Shown here: positions 44,220 through 55,785 of the stretch, piece by piece
Position numbering within the stretch: position 1 is the stretch's first letter
Layout of the letters: every line of letters begins with the position of its first letter
Source: Notospermus geniculatus
Lineage: Eukaryota; Nemertea; Pilidiophora; Heteronemertea; Lineidae
NCBI GenBank assembly: GCA_002633025.1
Contig: NMRB01000036.1
Span: 440,952 to 504,951 of the forward strand
Direction of reading: 5' to 3'
Length of the DNA stretch: 64,000 bases
Program-made: the position numbers and the translations under genes
Notes under the pieces: model-generated
The model's input: only the letters and a program-made list of their open reading frames with translations
The model's database searches: none
Told to the model about the DNA's origin: nothing

Positions 44220-45133
44220 ATGGGAGCAATCAGGCCCTTAGTAAAACACAAGATCGTCAAGAAAAGGACGAAGAAATTCATACGACACCAGTCGGACCGT
44301 TACAAGAAGATCAGGGTGTGTGGAAAAATAATGTGATCCGTGCTAAACTGACCCATCTCCTTGTGTGTGGGTCGTAATGTCTCTGTCTCTTATTCACCTC
44401 CCTCAGCTGGAAATCTGTTAAAATGTTCGAAATGACAATTTCTTTCATTTGTAGCATGCAGCCTTCCTGCTTATTTTCTCTAAGGTACGCCAACTTGGCC
44501 ATGATGACCTATCTTGCTGTCTAAAGGCGTGTTATGGAGGGCAGGGGAGACTTATTTTTCAATGAAATTTACAAAGATTTTTGTCTTCTTTGCAGTCTAA
44601 CTGGCGCAAACCAAAGGGTATTGACAACAGAGTTAGGAGGCGCTTCAAGGGCCAGTACTTGATGCCAAACATTGGTTATGGTTCATCAAAGAAAACCAGG
44701 CACATCTGCCCAGATGGATTCAAGAAATTCCTAGTTCACAATGTTAGAGTAAGTAGATCTGTTGGAATGGGATGCTTTATTGAGGTAGAAACCTCTCACT
44801 ACACAGTTGATGAAGGCAACCTCCATATGTCACAGACTAGTCTACGCGGTGGATCATTTTCCATGCTGGCTGCTCGTAGACAAAGTCTTCAATAGAGCCT
44901 ACAAAAAACTATCCAAACAGTTCATTGATTTAGAGTCAGCTGGTTCTTATTCTTGATCCCCTTTCATTTTTCAGGAACTTGAGGTACTCCTGATGCAGAA
45001 CAGGACATTCTCTGCTGAAATTGCACACAGCGTCTCCAGCAAGAAGCGAAAAACCATCGTTGAACGTGCTCAGCAGTTGGCCATCAAAGTGACCAATCCA
45101 AATGCCCGCTTGCGATCAGAGGAGAACGAATAA
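44220..45133 (+). CDS. RPL32: 60S ribosomal protein L32 (eL32), 135 aa
   Basis: Three coding exons: 44220-44315, 44596-44748 and 44975-45133 (stop TAA), all phase 0. The protein reads [65 protein letters not shown], and ends [12 protein letters not shown], colinear with animal RPL32 at the usual length. Component of the large cytosolic ribosomal subunit. The start context CCGCCACGATGG is strong, and an acceptor-like TTTCAG 16 bp upstream points to a separate 5' UTR exon. The stop codon overlaps an AATAAA at 45129-45134. Confidence 0.97.
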
Positions 45134-45462
45134 ATTAATCATACTGTAATATAAAAAAAGAAAAAAACTTCTGTACAAAAACTCTGCCTTTGTGTCTTCT
45201 TTCTCATTTGGGGAACTTTCTCTTATTTCCACAGCTTGACAGTAATGCCAGATTTCCTGAGGGCATCTGGTGGTGACTACCATTCGCAGTTGGTATTCAA
45301 CCAAGGTTTTCCTCACCTGTCATCCCTGTTCATGAGTTATTATAGGAATTGCTAGTGGTTTTCTTGGCCTGGTTGTCCCCCTGTATTGTGTTGACATTTA
45401 TGGATAGAGAATCTTTTAAGAAATTTAGTATTGGTTGTTCATGATGATTGGGATGATGATTA

Positions 45463-45900
45463 GGCCACACTTTTAATATTCTTTGGTTCACGGGCGCCTC
45501 TTGTGTAAATTCAGGTACGGAGGGCGAAATAAAAATAAAATCCTGTTTTGGCTTTTTGAAAATTTTGCGGTCTTGTTTTGTCCATTTCCTGATGTCGGAG
45601 GAAATAAAAAAATCAAAAAAATACTATTTTTAAAGAAATAAACTTTATTGCTGTGAAACATATTGCTCTGAAACATTGCGTCAGGCAGTTTGGTGTATGA
45701 CTTGGACATGGTCATCTATATATCTAATGCTGAATTAGGTATCGCAGACGTCTTTTTTATTTTTTATTTTGAGAATCTCATGTGTTGGTGAACATCGGCG
45801 GAAATAAAAAAAAACGAATTTCACGATTTTATTTTTTTTTCACTTTTGGATTTTCGGACGTCGGCGGGCCCGTGAACCAAAGAATATAAAAAGTGTGGCC
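45463..45900. mobile_element. 438-bp MITE A, GGCCACAC termini, TTA target site
   Basis: Terminal inverted repeats of about 33 bp: GGCCACACTTTTAATATTCT at 45463 and its complement ending GTGTGGCC at 45900. Flanked by TTA on both sides (45460-45462 and 45901-45903). The interior is A/T-rich with AAATAAAAA tracts, no ORF. Ends and 3-bp target site suggest PIF/Harbinger. Confidence 0.85.
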
Positions 45901-46368
45901 TTACCATACTTGCAGTTCATGAGCGAAAGCTGGGAGTTGAGTTGCCTGGAAAGAGAAACTGCCGCATTGCCTACTTGTATGTCTGGACTGGAGGGGTGTT
46001 CATTGTGAATATTTTCTGTTGGAAACGATTCCAAGTACCGGTACCTTTTCCATGACGGTGAGAAAGAAGTGATCAAAATGAGATGCCAGCCCAGATTTGA
46101 GGTATCTCTCACTGTGCACGAAGAAAGACTGAATTATCTTTTTCGAGACAATCGCTTGTCGACTATTTATTCCTCAGATAAGGGCTCTTTTTACACTATT
46201 ATAACCAATTTTAAATTTCCCGCCTCTCTCAACTCCCGCATTGTGCAACTCCCGTTGTATAGCCTAATCTCGCGAGATTTACGCGACCACCATTGTGAAA
46301 ATTTTGTTATTTTCCTGTCATTTCATACGTGATATTTTCCACGTTTTGCGTATCATATTTGTACCAAA

Positions 46369-47882
46369 ATGTCGTCCCAAGTACAAGCCTTACAAAAGCA
46401 GGTCACTCAGCTCCGGCAGGAGGCTAGTGTACAAAGAATAATGGTTTCACAAGCTGTTAATGAGTAAGTTTATTCCCCCTTTCGTCTTTCAATACTAGGC
46501 GTGCACAGCAGTGCCAGTGCAGTGCATGAGCAGTGTAGGCCTCATTGGTTCAAAATCTCACCGTTAGGGGGCTTAGGCAGGGAATCAATACTCTCTGCTC
46601 TGTTTATCATCCACTGCACTTTCTAAAAGACTAAGTAGGGTAGGGCTATCCATCCGATATGTCGACAGGTCACTCAATTTGTCTTTTGCTGCAATGGGCG
46701 TCAGGCCACACAAAAATAATACTGTGGTTCCGGTAACCCGACCTACCCCCTCAAAATGTTGCCGACCCTAAAGATTTTTTGGGCAACTTGAAAAAAAATA
46801 AGCATGATCCTAGGCCGACCCCCAACTCTCTAAGATGCAGTCTGAATAACATTATTTTAACAAATTATTTTCTAGTCATTTTAATCACCTTAGTACCCAC
46901 AGAAACCTTATATGTCAAGCCCTGCCAATCGAAAACTACATGTATCAGCTGACCAAAGTGAAATTTTTCATGAGGTTACACTACTGTGGTGAAAAGCTGC
47001 CATCCCATGTACCGGTATCTCAGCCACCAGCCATGCCAGTTTCACCCAAAGGTCACAGTTATCAAGAAAATTTAACTTTTCTCTTTTGAATTTAACTTTT
47101 ACTTTGTTATATCATTTTCAGTAGGCCTACCAATCTTATTTTCCTCCAGGAAATTCAAAACCAAGCAGCTGTTGTTGAGTTTTACGAAAATAAAATAAAT
47201 GTCGAGTGTCCCCTACCCTGCTAAAGACCTCAAAATAATTTTCCAAAATAAAATAATCATCCCTACCCTCCTACCCCACCTAAAAAATTAAGATGTGTTA
47301 CCGGAACCACAGTATTATTTTTGTGTGGCCTCATCACTACACTGCTGAGTGACGTCATCATTCATCCATCCATTTCATTTCATTCAATAAAAAATAGGAT
47401 TCCGATATAAGGAATGGAGAAGGAGAAAAAAGTACTGAGGCCCGATACGGCATGCCGGCAGTGCTGCTGCTATCATCGATCATCGTGTGTCATTAGACAT
47501 ATTTTATCGGTAGGCCTAGACCTCCCTACCTAGGCGTAGGTGCGACCTACGGTATGCCTATAGACCCTGTGCCATGCATGGCTGTCCTTGACCTTTGCCA
47601 TCTTTTCATGAGGACTAGGCCTAGGCCCAAGTTAGATGAGCCTCGTCAGATTTGACCATGCATGAACATGAATATGATGGTCTGGATCTGGAGAGTGAAC
47701 ATCAGGCTTATGGATATAAATACTAAATGCAAGTGCAGTCTCTACTTGCATAAAATTTGGGGTTTTTTTGTTCCAGTTTGGTCCAATTCATGACACAAAA
47801 TGCACCCAGTGATACCCTTGTAAATGGAATTGGACAGTCGGAAAACCCCTTCAGGGATCAGAAGAGTTGCAGTATATTGTAA
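46369..47882 (+). CDS. Heterotrimeric G-protein gamma subunit (66 aa)
   Basis: Two exons: 46369-46463 and 47777-47882 (stop TAA), phase 2; the junction forms an Asp codon. The protein has a coiled-coil N-terminus (MSSQVQALQKQVTQLRQEAS, VQRIMVSQAVND), then LVQFMTQNAPSDTLVNG, SENPFRD and a CaaX box CSIL. Length, the NPF motif and CaaX are those of G gamma subunits. The C-terminal Leu predicts geranylgeranylation. It binds G beta through the coiled coil and anchors the dimer at the membrane. Exon 1 is too short for standard ORF calling. Intron 1 contains a MITE, and a related MITE lies about 470 bp upstream. Which vertebrate gamma it matches is unclear. Confidence 0.9.
46704..47330. mobile_element. 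627-bp MITE B, GGCCACAC termini, TCA target site
   Basis: Terminal inverted repeats of about 34 bp: GGCCACACAAAAATAATACT at 46704 and its exact complement ending GTGTGGCC at 47330. Flanked by TCA on both sides. It lies in the G gamma intron. The termini align with MITE A (GGCCACAC, AATA, TGGTTC at the same spacing). Confidence 0.88.
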
Positions 47883-50715
47883 TGAAGGTGAGAGAGGAGA
47901 CTTCAGTCCCATGGTGTTGAGTTTTGTAACGTAACAATCCAATCTTTTGGAAGCCTAGTTCTGGTTGGCAAGTGCGAAAAAATCTTGAAGACGGATGCAG
48001 TGGTATTTTCAGCTGATTTCACTGGTACCCAAAGCTCACAGCCATAGATTTGCCTCATCACTTATCTGGTCAGAAATTAAGAACTCTGTGGTGTCTGACA
48101 GTAACATTTCATGACTTCAGTTTGATTTTATATTTATTCATGTTTGATAATCTTGTTTTTCAGGAAGTTCTGGACCCAAGAAGACCAATAATGTTCGTCA
48201 TCACGCAACCACAAACCAAATGAAACTTGAGAGCTCTTTCTTCAAACCTTTTGTCACGCAATACATCTTGAGGTTCCTGCGGCCTTAGATCTAGAATCTC
48301 AGGTTGGCGATTGTGCTCCTCACTGCCTCTTCCTGGACTCCACACTGATCACAAACCAAAGCCAAGGAAAAGTGATAACATGGCTTCCTGCCCGTTGTGC
48401 CCTGGGGAAAACTGATGAGGGTTTCTTCGGCTTTCTACTCTCACCTTGGTGAAACTAATATTGCCTTGGATGCCTGGATGAAGTGTATTTTGCTGTGTAG
48501 GAATGCAATTTCTTTTATCATGTTTATTGGAATACAGACTTTCCACCAATGATGGGTTTTCTTAGTGGAGAACCAAAGGCAAGAAACAATACATGAAACA
48601 TGTAATCAGTTTTCATTGGCCCAAGGGCGACTTGCTTTTGTCTTTATGTATGTTGTACAGCAAAAATGGACCCTTCATCCCACATTGTACGTAAAACTGC
48701 ATTTCAATCAATGACTGTAATGTAACTTTTGAACCAAGTTTGAATGTTATTCAGTCACGTAATCATTTGTAAAATGAATAGGGATCAAAGTTCAAATTGA
48801 AATGCCAGGACTTGAATCTACATACTGAGTACATGTATTTATATCCTTCATACATGATATTTTTGATGATATTTATTCACCCATACATCTGGTTGTTATT
48901 GTGTGATTTGATCATACATCAGTCAGTGCTTCAAAGAAATCTTGCATCGGGCAATGGTCTTCTCTCTTTGCCCTTATCTTTTAAATTGGAGCTTGCAGTT
49001 TGTATCATGTATTGGAAACATAACTGCAGGTTTGTTTTCTTGATGAACGAATCAGTCAATCTGTAGATTCCCCACTGCCATTCAGTTTATAAAAAAGTTT
49101 CACTTGGGTTGTTGCAATGATTATAAGGATCTTTATATCCTTGGGCTGTTCCAAAGGATTGTATTTCGTCGGGCAGTAAGCAGTGATACCTCTAGGTTGC
49201 AGGCAGGCTGGCAATAGGGACTTGTGATAGGTTGCCCCACCCGTGGAGTAGTGCAGGCATGTTGGCAACATGCCTGCACTACTTTGGTTGTCTCTTGGCT
49301 GCTTGGTACCGGTATTGAACGAGACCGGAATTCAGCTCAGGTTTCTTCAACAAAGCAGTTCTTGTTTGATTTCAAGATAATTTTTGAAGCATCAGTCATG
49401 TTGGGAATTCTGTGGTCTGCCAGTTGTGTACATTTAGAAGGCAGCCTGTCAGTCCTCTAAATGTGGGTCGCCCAGTGAAGAAAATGAAGTAAATTGCAGT
49501 TATTACCCTTTTCTGTCATGATGATGATATCCTTTGGAACACTCCCTTCAGTCGTAGAATTGTATGTGCAAAATAACCATTTTGACATCTGTGGATGTTT
49601 GTATCGTAGTGGTATTTATTTTATTTGTAGTCAGTGAAAATGTTCAATGTATAGCCATTTTTGGCGTAATGAAATGAAATCTCATCAGATCATTGCCAGG
49701 AAGGGACATTTTGATGGCTTTACCATGTCTACCAATACCAGAGTATGATGGCATGCATAGGTATTTTGTAGCAAAGCGACTGTTAACTGAAAGTGCTACA
49801 TGGTATCTGTATACACTGTATTGTATGGCCAAAAACTCGTGAAAACTGTTACGTTGGCAGGTTTCAAGTCCTAGGACTTGATCCTTGAAGTATGGTGAAG
49901 TCATTTTAATCATTCTTGAATGTATTACGATCATTACAATAAACAGAGCTGCATTTACCAGGTTATAGGGAATATTCTATATGAATCTTATGCGCCGTCA
50001 CACAACCAAGTTCAAAAACTGATTTCTGGGATTCATTGCTTACTTTCTGGCCATTTGAGATTTACGGATATTCTTCATTTTCAGGTTTTACTGACAGTCG
50101 GTACATGTACTTCTATTTATTCGAGCATTTATGACCAGTAGCAACTTAGATATACAGGATTCCAGTAATACCCAATATATTTTGGAATTTGCAATCAAAT
50201 TCAAGCATTTCACCGACCCAAACCGGGAAGTACCAGAAATGCTATTTGGGCACAGGAAAGCATGGCTTGGCTTAAATACCGCTGGATCACTTGATTTGGT
50301 TTTGATGTATGCAAAAATGAAAGTCACTGACCGGACTTCATGTGGGTTTTAGAATCTGTGAAGTGTAATAGAACTGGGAAATTGCAAATTTGAGCATTTT
50401 CCAGTTTACATGTAGTCACAGTTTTTCAAGCGGTAACTGTAGTGGGTTTTCAGATCCCTTGTTCAGCAGATTTTGCTTGATTTGTCACAATTTCTTCTGG
50501 TCAACAACATTAGTAATACTGGTAATCAGTGAATCATGACTTCTCTATTTACTTAATCATGGTATTCAAAATTTACATCTCCTTGATCAAAAGATACTCG
50601 GTCTTCTAAGCATCAAAATCATATCTTTTTAGCAAGGAACATGGAATAATTATCAGTTCTGTGTTTGAATGTTTTATGTACACCTTGTTAGCATTTATGT
50701 TGTTTTGTTAATAAA
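47883..50715 (+). other. G gamma 3' UTR or intergenic DNA
   Basis: No further coding exon recognised. AATAAA at 50710-50715 would end a 2.8-kb 3' UTR. The convergent SDR gene has an AATAAA on the minus strand at 50954-50949, so the two transcripts would end about 230 bp apart. Confidence 0.45.
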
Positions 50716-51872
50716 TGTATGAAGTATGTCAATTGGATTGTTTTAGTATCTTCTTTGAACTTGAACTTTTTTTTTTTACATCGAATGTGAATCTCACTGT
50801 TATAACTCGAACTATATTTGAGAGGTACATGTAGTCCAGTAGGTTTTCCAAAGGAGGGACTGGTTCAGAGTTTTTAAACGCCCTCATCATCAAGTAAAAG
50901 CCGTCCATATGATAAGAAAAAAGAATGAAAATAATATTGTTAAAACCTCTTTATTGAAAATATTCCAACAGACTACATGAAATTGTTACTGAATATTATT
51001 GTCTGCTTTTAGCATTATTTGCCATTTCTGATTCCTGCCGAGATATTTTGGCGATCATACATGTAACTATCGAACACCACAGAGTCCCTTCACATGTATC
51101 ATCTATTAGCACCATACAAAATAATGTCAATAGTTCACAATAATCTTATTCAATTCACGGTTCTGCAAGTCCAAAAGAGGCTTCATGCGATACGTTCGGA
51201 AGATATTTCTAATGTAAATCAAAGGGTCAATGAAGAAACTAACAATAACCTGAGGGTGAACCTTGGGATGAAAACTGAGAATCTAAGAGCCCCAGCCTCT
51301 ATCAGAGGTTGAAATACATTTAAAAGATTGAGGTAGGCTGGCTCTGGTTCTATCTGGTGCCAGTGCAAATAAATCAACAGGTGAAAGACAGTGTGAGGAG
51401 TCAGTATGTGAATTTGTGCTAGTCTGTATTAGTTATGTGAATTTGTGTTAGTCTAGTTGTCATATGTGAATTTGTCCTAGTCTGTTAGTCGTATGTGAAT
51501 TTTGCGATAGTCTGTATTTGTAAATGAATTTGTAGTGCTCAATGTGTGAATCTGTGCTGGTCTATTAGCATAATCAGTGGGTAATAGTATATGGATCAAA
51601 TTTAACTGTCTACACTGTATACACAAAAGTACCGCAATCCATCCCTGCATGCAAAGAGGGTTTTGGCACAGAACGTATAGCTGGAAAAATAGTCAGCACA
51701 GAATTGGTTGGTACATGGAGGAAGCTCTTTGAAATGTTGTTTCATGAAAGTTTGAAATCCATAGGTTGTGTCCTCATGTTGCTTTTTGGGACACACTCAC
51801 TTCTTGATCATCATAGGGATATGCTTGGCCTTGTTGATATTTCATCATGTCCATACTCCAGTTCCTCAGATG

Positions 51873-54800
51873 CTAATAAACGCCCTTCTGATTGCCTAGC
51901 CTGCTCTTGAAGCCATAGCTAAGTTCAGCACCTCCAGATAGCGGTATATCCACACCTGTGATGAATGTCCCCTCAGCAGCTAAGAAAAGACAGAGTTCAC
52001 CAGACTCTTCGATGGTTCCATATCGCCCCAGGAGCTGGAAAGATGTGGAAAATACAGGATGTGGACAAACCTTTCTGGCATAGTCATATATAAACTCCCT
52101 ACGCAGTTGTGTACCGCGCCCCCTTCGGTTTACTCGCTCTCCACAACTGCTTTACTTTGTGGAAGTCGCCGCGTTTGGGCAACAGATGGCGTCAGGGCCT
52201 GGCGCGAGTTTTACAGCCTATCAGCACGCTGCTTTCAGAACTATTTGGCCCGTTGGCAACGGATGTTTTTGTGCTACCATGGCTACGAACCGTTCGGCCA
52301 ATGAAAAAGTGTCTCAGGCCAGCTTGGTTACCGGTTGCTCGGTGCTCTCATTGGTCGACTCTCTCAGCGCCATCTGTTGACCAAACGTGGCGAATTTTAC
52401 GAAGTTAAGCAGTTGTGGATAGCGGTAAACCGAAGGGGGCGCGGTACACAACTCACGACTGTTAGAACGGGAATTCATACCACCGCGTACTCTATCGGCA
52501 GCTTCAGGAAAACAGGGATTTCCTGTCTAAAAATAGTACATCAACGCCGAAACCACCAAAAAAATTCAACTTGGGAATGAGTTATTAGAACTTCCTGCAG
52601 CATGAATTGTACTCCTGACTGGTTATTATCAATCATAACGAATTGATCTATGTAACAACGTTGAGTTATTCGAAAAAAGGTTTGTCTTACTGTTGGAAGA
52701 TTGGGGAAACTACCCTCAGCAAAGCCGAAATTTGCATTGTCTGAGCAAATCTGTCAATCATTCGTTACACGTTTCATGAACTCGCTCATGAACTTGTCAG
52801 TTACATAGATTTAAGACTACACTTTCACAACAGCCGACCAGAATCAAAGCGGACAGCTTAATTACTCCTATTAACTCATTCCCGTAATTAGTACACATCA
52901 GGCACAAGATCCAATCATATGCAAATTAGTATGTCGTCATACAGTCCGAGTAGCCAATCAATTCGCGGAGAATTGACAGACGCACTGGAGAGCAAGCATT
53001 CCAAAGACCTATTGTGTTCTAACAGTCGTGAACTGCGTAGGGAGTTTAAGTCATATAGTGATTTATATAGTGCGAAAACAGGCAAGAGGTCCTAGGTTCA
53101 ATGTATGATTAACACTCTCAATATTCATACCTGTGCATCTGCTCCAGCCTGTTTCATCTTCGCTTGATCATCTGCACGTTTGACACCTTCATCCCAAAGA
53201 GGAGTCCAGACATTACCTGGTGACACGCTGAAGGGGAAAGAAAGTGACCATAACGACAAGTAAATTTCAATGGTGAACGGACAGAAATGTTAGCAACCCT
53301 TACCGGATGATGATACATGTTCTAAGTCGTTGAATGCAATGGAACTCTAAAGAGCCACTAGATGCTGCTCTCAGAAATGACGTTGTGCTTAATTTTCTGT
53401 CTTTTCACAGAAAATGACATCAGGATGATGTTACACAAGTGATGGGTGTAATTATATCATGGGAGTCTCACTGATGGTTCAAGAAATCACTCTCCATGTC
53501 CGACCGACGTAGTTGAGCTTTGGTCAATTTCGATTTTTGCCATCTGTCGATGTTGATGGACAACAATATTATTGTGACCAGTGTAAACCAACTCAGCTTC
53601 GACATGCGATCGAAGTACATACCTGTTTACTCTGACTTCATGTTCGGCTTCATCAACGGCAAGTGCTCTTGTGAATGCACTGATGCCACCCTAAAACCGA
53701 GGTGAATAACAAGTGAATGACATCCCAGTTTTTTGCACTTGGAAACAATGTCAGATTATATATAATATCGTTGCTATGTATCATCCCATTCTTACCTTGG
53801 TTGCTACATATGTACATGATCCTAATTGCCCAAGCTGCCCAACCAGGCTTGACATGTTGATGATGTTACCCTTAGTTTTACGGAGATGTGGAAGTGCATG
53901 CTGAAAATACATGTACATGTGCATTGTTATTCCCCAACTACTCCCCAATTGACCGATTAATAACTTTAGGCTGAGAAATTTTACTTTTGAGTCAGCATTT
54001 TTCAGTCAGGAGTAGGTGTAATACAGAAGTAAGATTGTACCTTCGAAGCAACAAAATAGCTAACTAAATTGAGGTTTAATAACTGTCTGAAGTCATCAGC
54101 TGAGAAGTCATCTATTCGTGTAAATGGTGGATCTGGAAAACGAAAAAAAGTACCGGTACCGTAATATCTACATGTATTATCTATGATATTATAGTGATTG
54201 CGATTGCACCTAGTAAATGAGATGACCATCTGTGTCAGTGCACCACTTTGACAGAGGGTACGTTGCCTAAGCCAACAGGTGGTGACAATTGTTCTTGATG
54301 GAATATTGCTCTTCTTACTCCCAGTTATTACTTGAGAAAAAGTGACCTTGCTCATTTGCTTCATGTGTCCTAATTTTTTCACAAAATTCTAGATCCAAAA
54401 CAAGACTTACGCCACCCAGCATTATTGATCAAGCAGTCCAAACGTCCATATTTTTCAACAGTCACATCCACCACATTCTGGAAAAGATTTTCAAAATGGC
54501 AGAGGTCTTATGTGCAATGAAGTACCAGATGATCTTAGAAACGATCCACTGCTTCCAAAAATGAAGAAGAATATTGCCTGGCAACCAGAAAGATGCCTGC
54601 TGACAACACTTACTTTTATCTCCTCATCCTTAGTGACGTCACATTTTACAAATAATGCTTCGCCAGGGCCTGTTTTGTTTACTTCAGCTTCAAGTTGCTT
54701 TCCATCAGATTCTGAAACAAAATTTTTTTTCATGAACAACAAGAGGTTTGTGGAACTGGGACTCAGCTGCCACTGCCAGGCATGTCTGGGCCCCCTATGC

Positions 54801-55559
54801 TCATCTGATCTTCAAGATCCCTTACTGCCCACAGGGTTTATTGAAGGCTGTGGGGCAACATCATGGCAAATTCTTAGTGAAAACAACTGATTCCTCACCT
54901 CCTCTTGCGCAGAATACCACCTTGGCACCATTTTTCACTGAAAACAGAATCGTTATTACCGGTATAAAGAGTTATAAATAATGTCCAAACTGTAGCCAAA
55001 ATTAACCCTTTCATGCTAGACCCACTGCCACAATAGCTGATAGGGCCTAGGATTGTTACCGAACTGGGTGAGCCTGGCAGACCCATGCCAATAGTAGTCC
55101 GATGGTAGCCTATAGGCCTAGGCTAAATCAGATCCAAGTGTGATTGAACATACAATGTAGGCTAACTGTGGTGTAGCCTTGGCCTGGAACTGGCCTCCTT
55201 CTGCTCCTTGCCCTTGGAACAATTGGCGATGCCTACTTTGATTTGTGTTGGTATAGGCAAATTCCGCAGTCATTACCGCCTACATCCTGAGGTCATGTAG
55301 GCCTATACCTACACAAAGGAAAAATGGGAGACAGGTTCTACTATGTAATTTAATGAATTATTTGGCCCGTGATTTTTTGGGACCACCCTGTGTAGCATGG
55401 TAGCTAGGCCACTGTGTGAAAAAGTTGTAACAGAAAAACGCGCCTACCAAAAACACGCACACAGCCCTCTCCGATTCCCTTGGATCCCCCTGTCACGATG
55501 ACAACTTTGTCTTTATATCTCAGACAGTGAGAAGGGTTTACAGGATCCGAATTTGCCAT
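51873..55559 (-). CDS. HSD17B14: HSD17B14-like short-chain dehydrogenase/reductase (279 aa)
   Basis: Nine exons on the minus strand: 55559-55448, 54937-54899, 54711-54614, 54477-54411, 54132-54041, 53900-53796, 53690-53623, 53227-53131 and 52034-51873 (stop TAG), total 840 nt with all phases matching. Classical SDR motifs: cofactor loop VTGGSKGIGEG, acidic CDVTKDEE, INNAG, catalytic Ser in NMSSLVG, catalytic Tyr and Lys in YVATK, then SPGNVWTPLWDEG and GGAELSYGFKS. The last two blocks resemble human HSD17B14, an NAD-dependent cytosolic 17-beta-hydroxysteroid/fatty-acid dehydrogenase. No signal peptide or membrane segment. The substrate is inferred from similarity only. The last intron holds a 958-bp transposon. 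The start codon lies 226 bp from that of HSD17B12 on the other strand. Confidence 0.92.
52091..53048. mobile_element. 958-bp non-autonomous DNA transposon with 9-bp target-site duplication
   Basis: Perfect 18-bp terminal inverted repeats TAAACTCCCTACGCAGTT, flanked on both sides by AGTCATATA (52082-52090 and 53049-53057). The interior has no transposase ORF. It contains a nested fold-back (arms about 52107-52210 and 52360-52453) and a further inverted pair (CACGACTGTTAGAAC near 52455 with GTTCTAACAGTCGTG near 53017). A 9-bp duplication suggests Mutator-like or Merlin-like mobilisation. Confidence 0.9.
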
Positions 55560-55785
55560 ATCGCAGACGCTGCAAATTATCAGAAACCAAGGAATGTGGC
55601 GAAACAGGACGATCAGTCAGCTGTTCCTTGACTTGTCAATTATCATGTCAATTGAGTGCTTTACCTCGTCTCCAGGAGTGAAGTACACATACGCACAGTC
55701 ACCTGTACTGTGCATTGCGTCCTGAATTCATTCCTAATTGACCTGGGGCCGAGGTAACAGGTGCTTGCCCTTTGACCTTTCCAAC
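55560..55785. promoter_or_regulatory. Divergent promoter of HSD17B14-like and HSD17B12 genes
   Basis: 226 bp between the two start codons. No TATA box seen. Both flanking exons are well supported by splicing and similarity. Confidence 0.6.

Noticed and set aside
47742-47942. Minus-strand 66-residue frame
   Set aside because: Shadow of the second G gamma exon, which is fully explained on the plus strand.
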